The position numbers were made by a program, and so were the translations under genes. This document shows, in pieces, positions 1 to 10,815 of a stretch of DNA of 50,514 nucleotides. The notes beneath the pieces are model-generated. The model searched no databases and was not told the origin of the DNA. It was given only the letters and a program-made list of their open reading frames with translations. The stretch covers positions 70,099 to 120,612 of the forward strand of contig KV425606.1 in the NCBI GenBank assembly GCA_001632425.1, read 5' to 3'. Position 1 is the first letter of the stretch. Each line of letters starts with the position of its first letter. This DNA is from Neolentinus lepideus HHB14362 ss-1 (lineage: Eukaryota > Basidiomycota > Agaricomycetes > Gloeophyllales > Gloeophyllaceae).

Positions 1-1127
1 TCCGCTCACGCGGACTTCACCGACACCGGCGCCGCACGCGTGGCACACGACATCGACCTGGCAGTCTTCAACGCCTCTGCGAAGGTTCGTTGTATGCTTG
101 CACCAATATCAAATAGGTGATCTGAAAGTTTAGTTATTAGGTGAATTCCGCGAATCACATAATGACTAACGGAGCGCCAGAAAACGTGAGCTTCCCTGCT
201 CCCGGTCTCCGTGATGGAGTGCTTCTTCAGAGCACCCTCGCTGGGGGATACTGGCATTCCGATGAGGTTGTAGGCTGTGTCAATGGCGACGAGAGGTCTC
301 TTGGAGACCTATCTGCAGTCGCTTCTCTCGGTGAGCAGCTGCTGGACGTCTTTGGTGATCCGCCACGCGACGGTCCTATGTCGTGTCCCACGCCAGTAGA
401 CCAGCAGCAGCTCCAGCAGCTCGACCAAGATTTTCATGCTGAACTCGTCATCAACGATTGCATGCCATTCAGTCCTAACGTGATGTACGCTTCCGCCCCT
501 CCTTCGGCACCGCTTCTGGCTACGAAGGCCCTGCCAGCAGAGGACGGTGTTGACGATGTCCCACCTTTTGCGGTCGCCTCGCAGTCACCGATCTTGCTCT
601 CGCTGGAGCACATGGACGTCGATCTCGGAGTCCCCGCATCGTTGGAGGCATTCAACATCTTCAACAACCCATCTCCTTCCCACAATTTTGGTTTATTCGA
701 TTTCGAATATCCACCGTCTCCCAGTACTGCGTCAACGGCGTCCTCTTTCGACTCTCCGCCGGTCACGCCTCTCTTATCCGGTCTTGACCTACCGTGCCTC
801 GAATGTTTTCAATACGCACAAGATGGCCACGCTACGTGCAGCATCTGCGGGTTCACCGCACTTCACGGCGCCAGAATAGGGTTTGAAGAAGTCAAGGCCA
901 GCATGGAAGAGAGCGGCGAGGCTTTGGGTGTACGAGCTGTCGACGCGAAGGACTTGGTGGACATAAAAGAAGACGGTCAAGGCGGATACCGTAAGGCCAT
1001 CCCGGGTCTTCACTCTACGCTGGCCAGTAAGAGTTTGCTCGATGCCAATTACAAGTTCGGCCAGCTCCCTCCGCGAGATTTCGAGCTAGACAAGAGGTAC
1101 GCACTCGGATTAGACTTCGGTGCTTGA
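1..1127 (+). CDS. Cys4 acidic protein A1, 5'-truncated by window edge
   Basis: The visible exons are 1-84 and 141-1127, joined by a 56-bp GT-AG intron in phase 0; the start codon lies outside the window. About 356 residues remain. It is clearly paralogous to the gene at 9647-10815, sharing the splice site, the N-terminal DIDLA motif and the C-terminal KFGQLPP motif. A stretch rich in Ser-Pro and Thr-Pro (GLFDFEYPPSPSTAS) leads into four cysteines arranged C-x2-C-x10-C-x2-C (CLEC to CSIC), which could bind one zinc. There is no signal peptide or membrane segment in the visible part. The acidic, SP/TP-rich composition would fit a nuclear or regulatory protein, but that is inference. I do not recognise the family. 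Confidence 0.75.
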
Positions 1128-2270
1128 TAGGCGCGAGTAGGAAGGTCGATAGGGATAGGATATAGGAGCGATACTAGCGATAAATTGGAGAGGTTTCTGT
1201 ATGATGTCGATTGTTGTTTTTCTTTTTGTTTGTCTCCCGTGATGTCTATATCTGTATATCTGCCTCTATGAATAGAGCGGCCGCGGCGCCGCATCATTCG
1301 AAAACTCCATGCGAGTATGAGACGCCTGCATGTGACTACATGAAGAAAATTCTGAAGAATGCAAGGGCGTGCGTAACCGAACCAAAGTGTATCTCGAGTA
1401 GCCCTCTGGACTGTCCAGCGAACTCGTAAGCGATGCATCCAACGCTCAGAGAGCAGATTGCGAGACGAGATGAACCCTAGCTATCCACTTGGCAGGTCCA
1501 TACTAAATCGTCGGCCAAGAAATCCGAACGAGGACGGTCTCAGACTGTTGAAGACGTCGAGCTCCACGCAAAATTCATCCCCGATAGCAAAGGCAGTTGT
1601 TCTAGTCAACTACGGGTTAGTTTTCACCATTTTGTGTGACAAGGCAGACAAATACCTGTGTATTGAGTTGGTAATGAAATACGCGTGTTGACTGTTGCAG
1701 GTAGCGAGAGAATATCTCTGGAGAAGTAACAAGCGCACCACCCTGTCACTTTCATGGCGCCCCCCTGAAAGCGAAGGAAGGTGGGTGGGGAGATTTCACG
1801 CCTGCATAAGGAGTAACCAAAGGGTCCCAATTTTATGTATGAAGACCACAAGAGGAGACACCAAGAGACATAAGCTGTGGGAGGATACTATCGATGAAGA
1901 AACTTCGGCGGAGGCAATGCAGCCATATAAAGTAAGTGCACCGCCACAATTCCCGTTTCAGTTGTGGCAATGTGCCACATTCTTTACTCGCCTCCCATCT
2001 GGCCACAGTCAATGGCTTATGTCTATAGAATTTGCACCAATGGAATAAAGTATACTAATAACAGCAGAATGGAAGATTACTGCATTATGCAGCCAGGAAT
2101 GAAGATCGAGAGAATATGAGGTAAAATTGCATTAGAAGGAGCAGGGATGGAACCTCTCTCAGCCTGCGGTGCAAGGCATCGGAAGAACATGAAAGTACAT
2201 TCAGAGATAATCTCTTGATATACGGGGTAAGACAAAATCTAGCGCATTCAAATATGGGAAAATATATACC
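1128..2270. repeat. Segmental duplication A, copy 1 (3' flank of A1)
   Basis: This flank matches 10816-13740 in order: the 3' UTR-like stretch to about 1378, then from about 1410 a shared block beginning near the sequence gatgcatccaacgc, and on to about 2270. Copy 2 carries about 1.6 kb more between these blocks. I see no secure gene here. A short open stretch around 1500-1640 has coding-like texture but is not matched in the same frame by copy 2. Confidence 0.6.
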
Positions 2271-3555
2271 TTGGCGGGGCATGTCTGGTCTCGAATGAGA
2301 TTCATATTCCTCTTGGCCAGCGCTCACCACGCACCTCGCCAGCTCATATTAGCGCCATAATACGCAAAGCTTACATACAACACTTCTCCTTCACCGTCTG
2401 CGTGCACGTCTCAATTCGGACTCCGATTGATCTCAGCTCTCAGCCGTGGCCTTTCTGTCTGGTAGCGCTCATCGAGGCCGTCCTCCGCACGTTCACCTCG
2501 GTCAGCGGTAAAGAGATATTCTTGCTGGCGTCTAAGAACCAGTCGGCATTAGAGTGGACGGATTTTCATGCGTTTAGTGTCGCAAAGAAGTAGTTGGGGT
2601 ACACTAGACGGTTAGAGCTGGCTGAAGAGTTAGAGGAGGGGGAGTAGAGAGTAAGAAGGATATACGCCTGTCTGGGGCAAAGTAAAAGCAGATTTAAATT
2701 AAAGAGCGCTGTGATCTTCAGGACAAATGGATTAACTCGTGACACAGGAATGTATTTGCAACATGGACGTACAAAGACGAGCGAGAACACGGCGCATACG
2801 CTGGACATACTCACCTTGTCAGCAAACCGGTACCTCGACACAGAAAATGATCTACACAACAAATCAAATTTGCACAGCATCCATGCCCTTATTCACAACG
2901 TACAAGTTTGGTGATCATCGTATCAGACATGTAGATACGATAAGCCATCGTGTATATGAGGAGGAAGGGGAAATTCGGAAATCGGTACTCACTATTTGAA
3001 CCCAGTCCGACTACGGTACAACATCGTGTAAGGGACCAAAGCAGTGACGATGTCTCCGGTTGCAGCAAGACCGTTCACTGACATGGAAAGACTCTGAATG
3101 TGACACAGACGAGAAACAGTGCCTTGCCAACACGGATATTCACGGAAAAGAATAGGCAGACAATATTACAAACAATGAGTGAATGTGAGAACTGTCTTCG
3201 GTACTCTTTTGTACTATTCGCAACCGCGCTCGAGTTGACCCCTTAGAAAATCGATGTCACTCGACATCGGATGCCAGTTTTGTGGAGTAAAGTGGCCGAA
3301 AAGGATGTCGTGAGTGGTGGCTGCGAAGGGGAGGTGTGATAATCCAATATTAGTCTCCTTAGATCTGCAGAGACGATACTAACATATCACTTGTACGTGA
3401 AATTGGCTGACAATGGATCATCAATATGCCTAGAGCCATACATACTTCGATTCCAGACTTTGGAACAAAATTCGATGTGCAATAGCCACTTGTTGATCTT
3501 GGAATGAGACTAGTTGATGCCACTATTCCTTGTCTCTAGACGCATTTCCGAGTTG
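2270..3555. repeat. Segmental duplication B, copy 1
   Basis: The blocks at about 2270-2360 and 3140-3555 match 41225-41905. Shared landmarks are cctcttggccagcgctcacc, agaataggcagacaa and tctagacgcatttccga. The 2360-3140 stretch has no counterpart in copy 2. No gene is recognised; the open frames here are short and not conserved between the copies. Confidence 0.6.
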
Positions 3556-3715
3556 TAGGCGCCAGAAGCCACAGTGTGGACCAAACAGGGCCACACAGGA
3601 TGATGCGACCCATCGTTATCATGCTCAGACCTTGGGGATGGGCAAGTCTGGGTTACGGCGCGTATGCTTATGTAAGCTGATTGTGGCGTTAAAGTGACCA
3701 ACGCCACAACCACCT
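3556..3715 (-). repeat. Inverted fragment of the outer R-repeat segment
   Basis: On the minus strand this stretch resembles the outer end of repeat R4 (about 23970-24070). Both carry gataacgatgg followed by tgtggccctgtttgg and tgtggcttctgg. It shows that pieces of the R family are scattered outside the main copies. Confidence 0.45.
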
Positions 3716-4560
3716 TGCTTCGAGTGAAGCCTCGGTTTCTACATCGAAAACAACATAGGTTGAATTTATTATAAGTAAATACAGGTCTGATATTACACTA
3801 TATCTCAAATTAGGGCCGCTTTTCATAGATGTAGTAGGGAGTATATTCTCCTTATCATGCCAAACCTCCCAGGCATGTTGGGTGGGCCGTCTCTGTAACC
3901 CTGAGCATTGACTCTCAGTTTTAGGTTTCACATTTCTTTGACTGCACATTCTAATACATGCTGTGCATCGAAGGAGTCCTCAGAAATGTATTGATATTGT
4001 GAGGAATTGAATGAAGTGACGTTAATAACAGGTATACCTGGTGCAAAAAATCAGGAAAAGCTTGAGATAATGGGTGATAAAATCTACTCACATATTATAC
4101 ACTATATAGAGCTTACAATGTTCGCGGCATCACGGTAAAACCGGAGGTAGTCTAGGATTGCTGACATTTCGACGCGGCTGTCACATCACGGTCACGTCGC
4201 ACCTCGCGTCCAAATGAGTGGACTGGGCACTCCACACTGTGGACAATATTATGGCTCTCTGAAGCCATTTCACATATTGCACAAAACATGAAAGTTGTTC
4301 CATTTTACATTATCTAGTGCACCTTCTTGACAGAATTTTAAGAATACTAGTAAAATCTTGAATTGACTGCATTATATTAAGATCTAGGCTACCTGTACAA
4401 AATCGGTCAAGTACATGCACTGCTAGATAACTGAAAGAGTGAATCTGCACCAAAATTGTGCCCGACGGGGTAGTATCTACACAGATAATCTGACCGCCGT
4501 TTTTTGGGCAGGTGAAAGAGCGGTTTGGCTGGGAGCCAAACATGTACAAATAATACTGTT
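3716..4560. other. No gene recognised
   Basis: AT-rich spacer. The open frames are short, lack splice partners and resemble no family I know. Confidence 0.5.
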
Positions 4561-4624
4561 TCTAGTCGAGGATTGCCCATCCCCACAGACCTTGGTGCTC
4601 ACCTTTCTCGTCCACTGCACCATC

Positions 4625-4834
4625 TTATGAAAAAGCTCTATGAGTTGTGTCTGGTTCCCGGTCATTAAAAGAGCATGGGCACCCGTTCTCTTGGATGGAG
4701 GATTTGCACCTGCGGTCGAGTTGCATAAAATCTGCTTGATCGGGGCTTCCTGGCAGACCTTGGACCAATGTTTCCGCATGAACCGCGAGAAGATGAAGGT
4801 TGTTTTGAGGGAGGCTTGCGCGGTCAGGGCTCAC
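4625..4834 (-). pseudogene. Relic W (R1)
   Basis: A minus-strand frame here contains SLPQNNLHLLAVHAE and GLPGSPDQADF. Related frames occur in R2 (plus, about 19985-20139), R3 (minus, 38412-38590) and R4 (plus, about 23657-23800). A one-base indel shifts the frame after the alanine-valine-histidine stretch in R1 and R4 relative to R2 and R3. No copy has a clear start and stop with splice sites, so this looks like a decaying coding sequence. Function unknown. Confidence 0.35.
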
Positions 4835-5059
4835 GGACGTCTCTGGAAGTTGATGCCTTTAGGATGGAAGAGCTGAGCAATGTCCCAGTCAATAAAACTT
4901 CTATTTGATGGAAACGCGTATGGGCCGCCCGGCGGGGTCAATGATGATCAGACCAGGTCGAAGGCACACTTGTCGCGGGAAAACATAAATAGCAATTTTG
5001 AGTTGAAGGTGAATATTTAAAGATGTCGTGAACAATTGCAAACTCACCAGTCATCCATT

Positions 5060-6060
5060 AGCCTCTGGTAGGTTGAACTCTTTTCAGGTGCCAGGCCGCT
5101 CCCCCGTCTTCACCCACATACGTTCCTTCCCAGACGAAGGCTCGTCTCGCCTGTATACTGTGTTACGGATGAATATCAGTCTTCGGAAGTAACATGACCT
5201 GCTCACCCTGCCCACCGACTTGACGACAGTGTCTGATCGCACAATCCTCGTCTGACCCGTACATGCACTCTGAGAAGTTGTCCTCCAAATCGTCATCCTA
5301 ATCCGCCATGGATGCCAAATCGGTTCTCTGCGGGGTCGCCTGCTCTCCTTGCTCGCCAATTCGACTACAGTGTCTGACCTCACATCAAGCATCCGAATTT
5401 CCCAGATCTTCGTCTGATTCGCACATCTCTACGAAGAGTTGTCCTCCACGCATTTGTCTTCCTGGTTGACTACAGATGCCAAGTCTGCTTCCTGGCGAGG
5501 TTGGTGCTATATGTATGGTTTGTATTTGTATCTAACAGCCAAATACCACGCGTTATTCTGATTGCTCGCGTTCAGTGAACGATGGCATACCTCTCTATGA
5601 TTCTTGCCTGTTCCTGCTTGTCACCTCGCTGTACGGAATTGTCACCAATTTTCACCTCGGTCGCCATAGCAGGCATCGCAGATGGCTTTGAAGTTTACGT
5701 TGGAGACACTGTTGTAGGAGCCATCGGAGGATTCAGGCATTGAGCGGTCACCGGGCCCACCACAGACTCATCGCTCTGCTCAAGTTGCGCTCAATCCAGC
5801 CCGTGTCCTCCCAATCACGGGAGGCTCCCAGGCCACTGAGTTCTTTTGCGTAGACCGTCCTGCTCCGTTTATTTGGGTGGTGCCTGCAGCTTACGCTGAC
5901 TAGAATTGAAGATGCGATGCGTCGCAGGTGACGGACGCGAAAGACGCGACCGTCCGTGCCACAGTAGCGCCTAAATCGAATACGGCAAATGCCGGTCATC
6001 GTAGCTGCGATCCTTTCCTGGTGAAAGGGGTCTAGGTGCCTGCAGTTGTGTCACGACTAT
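5060..6060 (+). pseudogene. Relic X (R1), frame-broken, with internal tandem duplication
   Basis: Coding-like islands match those in R2 and R3: one ending in WLTTDAKS before a GTTGGT donor, one reading GVILIARVQ, a hydrophobic island ending in a GDTVVGAIGG motif, and one starting HRLIALL. In R1 the frame is interrupted by a stop right after GVILIARVQ, a one-base loss near 5430 and a roughly 10-bp loss near 5790. About 5190-5335 and 5335-5510 are degenerate tandem copies of each other. The hydrophobic island hints at a membrane protein. Function unknown. Confidence 0.4.
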
Positions 6061-6409
6061 GAGTGACTCGAGCTAACAAGCGTTGCACCAGTTCTACTTG
6101 ACGGTTCTCAATACGGGGTGTTGTTTGGCTAAAAATGCGATATTCGAGACGGCCGCGACGAGTGTCAAGATTTAATGCAGCTGGACTAATGCCTAAGATT
6201 AACACTCGTAAGAGTGAAGTCACTCCAAATTAATGACATTACAATCCATAGCAATCCAGATGTTTTCTAGTAATACATCAACCGCAGAAACTTCAGCAAT
6301 AGTACTCAAGACGACCTATGTAGATTCGAAGGTGAACACTTGAGTCTTTAGCAGAGGTTGGACTCCTTACCGTTCTCTCGCAGAATCTTCCAGCGCCGTG
6401 GCAGTCATT

Positions 6410-6727
6410 CTACTCACTGTACGGCGGCAACCTTTCAGATGCTGGGTCATATGGTGGAAGTTCCTCGAAGACCTCATAATTCGAGGTCATGCTTCCTTGG
6501 TTGGTTATTTGGACCATTCCAGATGAATGGATCTGATAACCAAATTTTAGGTACTGCTGGGGGCCTCATACACGAAGCGACAGCCATACCTCATGACATC
6601 CTGCTGGAACACCATTTTCATCCGCGAATTCATACTCGACAAGACCGCCCTCTACTCTCCTGCGCTGTATAAACTCCTTCCGCCGCAAGCGTGGTGGTAG
6701 TGAATCAATGTTTATGAAAGCTGGCAT
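6410..6727 (-). CDS. LPxY small protein, R1 copy
   Basis: Exons are complement(6590-6727) and complement(6410-6532), with a 57-bp GT-AG intron at phase 0; the product is 86 residues. Exon 1 encodes the family signature INIDSLPPRLRRKEFIQRR and ends in a conserved acidic stretch. Exon 2 is more variable but keeps an ITN motif and ends with two LPPY motifs (ELPPYDP and RLPPYSE) about 11 residues apart. LPxY is a known variant of the PY motif read by WW domains of Rsp5/NEDD4 ubiquitin ligases; a role as a ligase adaptor is inference only. There is no signal peptide or membrane segment. Family not recognised. Confidence 0.7.
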
Positions 6728-6805
6728 TGTGTAGGGTCGAGCGTTAAAGATGTGGTCAAGAAGGAAGCAGGTTTGGTCTTGTTGATCGATTAACCCCTTC
6801 GGCTA
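6728..6805. promoter_or_regulatory. 78-bp divergent spacer between LPxY and Y (R1)
   Basis: The LPxY start codon (6727, minus) and the MPxIV start of relic Y (6806, plus) face away from each other. The block ttgatcgattaacc followed by cttcggct is shared with the equivalent spacers in R2, R3 and R4 and, more weakly, with copy E. This is the best-conserved non-coding element of the module. Confidence 0.5.
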
Positions 6806-7254
6806 ATGCCGTCCATTGTTCTCCATCAGGGCTGTCGCCACTGCAAATTCGGAAGGTACAAAGTTTCCCGGACAACATTGGAATTTCAGAGATAGCAGAC
6901 TGTAAGAATTTGCTTGGTCGAGCTAAGGTCTGTACATTATGCATACGGGAACAACGTAGATCCGTTATTGATAACACACCCGTGATTCATGCCAGATACA
7001 AGGGGCCTTCATTGTAGCGATCGCTCTCGAAGACAAAGTTCCAGGTGTCAAGGCCTACGCGCTGCTCGCCTATGACCACATCCTAAGTTTCTCAGTCGAT
7101 ATCGACTGACTGACTGGGAGGCCTTGGCGTATCCGGTATTGCATGACGCAACTTACCATATCTACAACCGCCTTCGGAACTATCCCACACGATAATGATG
7201 CCTTCATTGAAGAGGTCCTTGCGAAGGCTCTTGCGTCCAGTTAACTCTCCGCAG
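6806..7254 (+). pseudogene. Y gene 5' part, R1 copy, apparently broken
   Basis: Begins MPSIVLHQ, as the other Y copies do, but meets a stop at codon 30 just before the shared GTAAGA donor (about 6901). The next island after a CCAG acceptor reads GAFIVAIALEDKVPGVKA and continues to a VDID motif. There R1 has an 8-bp insertion (repeated actg) relative to R3, followed by a stop. The downstream PWRI to FIEE island corresponds to the exon before the 43-bp intron of the R4 gene. The pieces are real relatives of the R4 gene, but this copy cannot be read through. Confidence 0.4.
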
Positions 7255-7863
7255 AAGATCTTCTAGCGGCCAAAAATAGTGTCCGGCGTGCTGTGGCAGA
7301 ACATCTGTCTCAAGACACGCCAGATATTACCATCTCTGTTGAAGAGGTGCTGACGAAGGCACTAGCGGCCAGTCGTCTCGACGACGTAGATGCAGGCGAA
7401 GTCGCCGCCGAGGAGAGAGGTACAGAGCATGCGACAGTGTTGAAACGGTCGAGTTGAACATTGGTGTCGGGGTATGTACCTTGTTCCAGACCTTACTCGT
7501 TCGTGAAGTTGCTGAAGAAGATTGATCATTATCCGATCCGAATAGATCGAAAAATAATGAACAAACATCCCAACAGCTCTGACGCAAATGAGGGCTCCAT
7601 GGACGTTGATTCTGAGCGGCCCTCTGAGATTTTCTTTCTTAATCTGTCACACTTCGACAACAACACGTTCTTGGATAGGGAGGAAGAGATGTCTACCAGA
7701 AGCTGGATGATGTGAGTGTCTCCTTCTTGTCATCCCTTCTTTGGCCATCAATCTAATGAGGCCGCCTAGGGTCATCCAGGATACCGGCGAGATGATTGTG
7801 AGGATGAGAATAGCATCGTCGATTTGTAGATGGGGAAATAGACAAGAAGATCCAGCCAAATAG
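7255..7863 (+). CDS. 3' exons of Y-like gene in R1
   Basis: Three exons join in phase: 7255-7447, 7490-7711 and 7770-7863, with GT-AG introns of 42 and 58 bp (donors GTCGAG and GTGAGT). About 169 residues result, ending EDPAK. The island ITISVEEVLTKALAASRLDD aligns with ITSSTENLLAHVLFPDFLDD in the R4 gene, so this is probably the R1 counterpart of Y. The 5' connection is unclear: the upstream donor at about 7214 is in phase 0 while this exon needs phase 1. A 36-bp stretch (IEEVLAKAL versus VEEVLTKAL) is duplicated across the junction. Either the gene is broken here or it uses an unseen 5' exon. Confidence 0.45.
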
Positions 7864-9560
7864 GGAACATGTCCCTCTATTGTACCGGGAAATTCTCATT
7901 TGAGTACCCTATGGGTCACCTTATGATCCACCGTCCAAGCCTCCAGGTTGTCAAACGCGTGAAGTTTGACGGAAGATGCATGTAATTACGAGGAGCGTCG
8001 GTTTCATAAGCATCCAAGAGAGACGTACGGATATAGTGAATTGTAAGGAAGGTTGTATATCAAGGTTCACCTGTATGGATCGGTGTATTCATTCACGCTG
8101 ATTCATTCTCCACCCTTGACTCCCTGACATCTGGATACTTCAGATCTCTTTCGGTCAGCCGCAGCAAAAAGTACGATTTCAGCTTGAAGTGACAATGTCG
8201 ACAGTAACTAATAGATTGTGATCGATGCGGGGAGATCAATCATGTTAACGACGCCGGCGATGCCCAGTCTATAGACAGACAGCACTGTGTGGCGGCAGAT
8301 TGCATTAGTGCGGAAGGGATAGCTGTCGGCATAGTCGCCGATAAGTAGAGGGAAACAGCATAGACTCGCGGCCCACGGGCGGAGCCTACAACTCAGGATG
8401 AAACTGCTTCCATCTCCACATCATTGGTCCGGCATCGGCCGATGGTGAGTGACAGCGTATTCACGCTGGCCAGACTCTTGTTAATAGCTGTTATACTCGC
8501 ACCTATCGCATGACACAAATGCCACACAGCACACCATTTATGTCAATATTGCAATCATAATGGAGGTGCCTGGTCCCCTCCCTCTGTGCGTGATCCGAGC
8601 TCAGGAAGACGGCTCTTCGGTCTTTAGTCAATATTTAGTTTCTACAGAAACATTATTGCATCACAACAGGTTGCAGAGTGACGAATATATCTCAGAGAAA
8701 GTGGCACGAGCTGAACCACAGAACGCATCAATCTCGGCCCTTTTGATATCGTTTAGGGTCAAACTAGGACGCTGAGATAGGATTGTTTCTTGACGAAGAC
8801 CTGACCCTTATGCCTTCCAGAAGCCATTCACGTCTTTAGCCTGATCTTGGATATCCAGCGGGGATCAGTAATTAAGCCCGACGTCCGCTTGCATGCAAGT
8901 CCGACATCCGAGCATGCAAATCCGAGCATGCAGCGCCTCTTCTTGCTCTAGACCTGTGCGCGAATCGCGGGCGAAGACGACTTAAGTTCAATATGACGTA
9001 ATCAGCGCCAATCCAGGTCATCTTCGATAGCCTCCGAGGCTCCGCCTTCCTCATATATCGATCTGGCTGCACGGTAGGGAGGAGAGCATGTGTTTTCTCG
9101 AGTTTCTACACCCCCCTTCGACACGTTTTGCGCAGCACTCATGACCATCAGCCCTGTGCTGAAAGGATTCCATTATGATTGCCTCTACTTACCAACACGT
9201 TGTCCACACAATATCTTGAAAGGAGGCCGCGAATTCCGCGTGGAGTACATACTACAATAGCCAGGAGCCACTGACAGAAGTCCACACGATCTCAGTTACT
9301 GTCTGGCTTGCAATTGGCTGTGTTGTACTCATGAATATACTCACTAGGTTATAGCAATAGCCGGTGCCTGGAGATCGCGAAGGCTCCTACCGAACTAGTT
9401 GTTTCCCAATCGAAGACATGAGGCACCTGCATGCGCCTACGAACCCGCGAACAGGAAGTTCCAGGCGCTAATGCGCGAGGGCAATCCGGTCTAACCCTAA
9501 GATAGCACGGGGACGTGCGTAAGCGTCCCGGCAACCACCGTGCACAGCTTAGCAAGAGAG
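7864..9560. other. No gene recognised
   Basis: Apart from the motif cluster at 8888-8935 I see only short non-conserved frames. The right part is presumably the upstream region of A2. Confidence 0.5.
8888..8935. promoter_or_regulatory. Clustered GCATGC motifs
   Basis: GCATGC occurs three times, at 8891, 8912 and 8926. The first two are each followed by AAGTCCGA or AAATCCGA. GCATGC is palindromic and could bind a dimeric factor. It lies about 0.7 kb upstream of A2; any link to that gene is inference. Confidence 0.3.
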
Positions 9561-9570
9561 CATAAAAAAG
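9561..9570 (+). promoter_or_regulatory. TATA-like element of A2
   Basis: The sequence CATAAAAAAG lies 77 bp before the A2 start codon, a usual spacing for a fungal TATA box. The equivalent region of A1 is outside the window. Confidence 0.5.
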
Positions 9571-9646
9571 GGCGACCGCACTCTTGCTTTTCAACTCTTA
9601 ACGCGAACAACTTCACGCTATTCTGACGCACCTGCGAACATCAACG

Positions 9647-10815
9647 ATGTCCTTCTGTGTTGACCCTTCGACCACTTTCGTCGATCAGACACTCGTGTCC
9701 GACATCCAAGCTCCCATCTTCTCCACTCACGTGGACTGCGCTGACGCCGGCGCCGCGCCCTCGGTACATATCGATCTGGCAGCCTTCAACACCTCTGCAA
9801 AGGTTCGTTGTATGCTTGCACCAACATGAAATAGGTGATCTGAAAGTTTAGTTATTAGGTGAATTCCATGAGCCACTTAACAACTAACGGAGCGTCAGAA
9901 AACGTGAGCTTCCCAGCTCCTAGTCTCCGTGACGAAGTGTTTCTTCCGAGCACCTTCACTGGAGGATACTGGCGTTCCCATGAGGTTGGAGTTTGTGTCG
10001 ATGGCACCGAGAGGTCTCTTGAAGACCTAGCTGCAGTCGCTTCCCTCGGTGACCAGCCGGATGTCGCCGTCTTTGGTGATGCGCGGCGCAACGGACCTAT
10101 GTCGTGTTCCGCGCCAGTGGACCAGCTGCAGCAGCTTGAACAAGATTTTCGCGCTCAGCCCGCCATCAACGGTTGCGCGCCACTCGGTCCTGATGCGGCG
10201 GATGCTTCTGCCCCTCCTTCGACCCCGCTTCTGGCTATGAAGGCCCTGCCGGCAGAGGACGTCGTCGACGACCACCCATCCTTCGTGGACGACTCGCAGT
10301 CGTCCACCTGGCTCTCCTTTGAGCACGCGGACGTCGATCTCGAGCTCCCTGCCCTGCTCGACTCATGCGATGTCCCTTTCAATAGTCCCTCTCCTTCCTA
10401 CAACATCGGTTTATTTGACTTTGACTATCCGCCGTCTCCTAGCACCGCCTCGGCGACATCCTCCTTCGACTCTCCGCCGCCCACACCTCTTCTCTCCAGT
10501 CTTGATATATCATGCCTTGAGTGCTCTCAATACGCACAAGACGGCCACGCTGTGTGCGGTACCTGCGGCTTTACCGCACTGCTCGGCATGGAGGGGGGAT
10601 GTGGCGGCTCAGGTGTGCGAGTTGTCAACGCCGGGGAGGACTTGATGGACGGCGTCGAAGACAGTCGGGGTGGATGTTGTGACGTTATCCCAGGTCTTCA
10701 GCATACGTGGACGAGCAAGATTCCGCTCGACGGCGGCTACAAGTTTGGCCAGCTCCCTCCGCAGGCCTTCGAGCAGGACGAGGTCAATACACTCGGAGTG
10801 GACTTCAGCGCTTGA
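9647..10815 (+). CDS. Cys4 acidic protein A2
   Basis: Exons 9647-9802 and 9859-10815 join in phase 0 through a 56-bp intron and give 370 residues. The start is chosen because it is the first ATG after a TATA-like box and opens directly into exon 1. The protein is a full-length paralog of A1. From about residue 245 it carries an SP/TP-rich stretch, then the C-x2-C-x10-C-x2-C motif (CLEC to CGTC), and ends in a KFGQLPP motif followed by a short acidic tail. No transmembrane segment or signal peptide. The intron differs from that of A1 at only two of 56 bases, much less than the exons. Probably intracellular and perhaps regulatory; family not recognised. Confidence 0.8.

Larger units (their letters stand above)
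4560..7160. repeat. R-family repeat, copy R1
   Basis: Order from left to right: W relic (minus), X relic (plus), LPxY gene (minus), short divergent spacer, Y relic (plus). The same order and orientation occur in R3 (38022-40816); R2 and R4 carry it inverted. Copies are diverged, with many small indels. I saw no transposase, reverse transcriptase, terminal inverted repeat or long terminal repeat, so segmental duplication is the better description. Confidence 0.7.
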
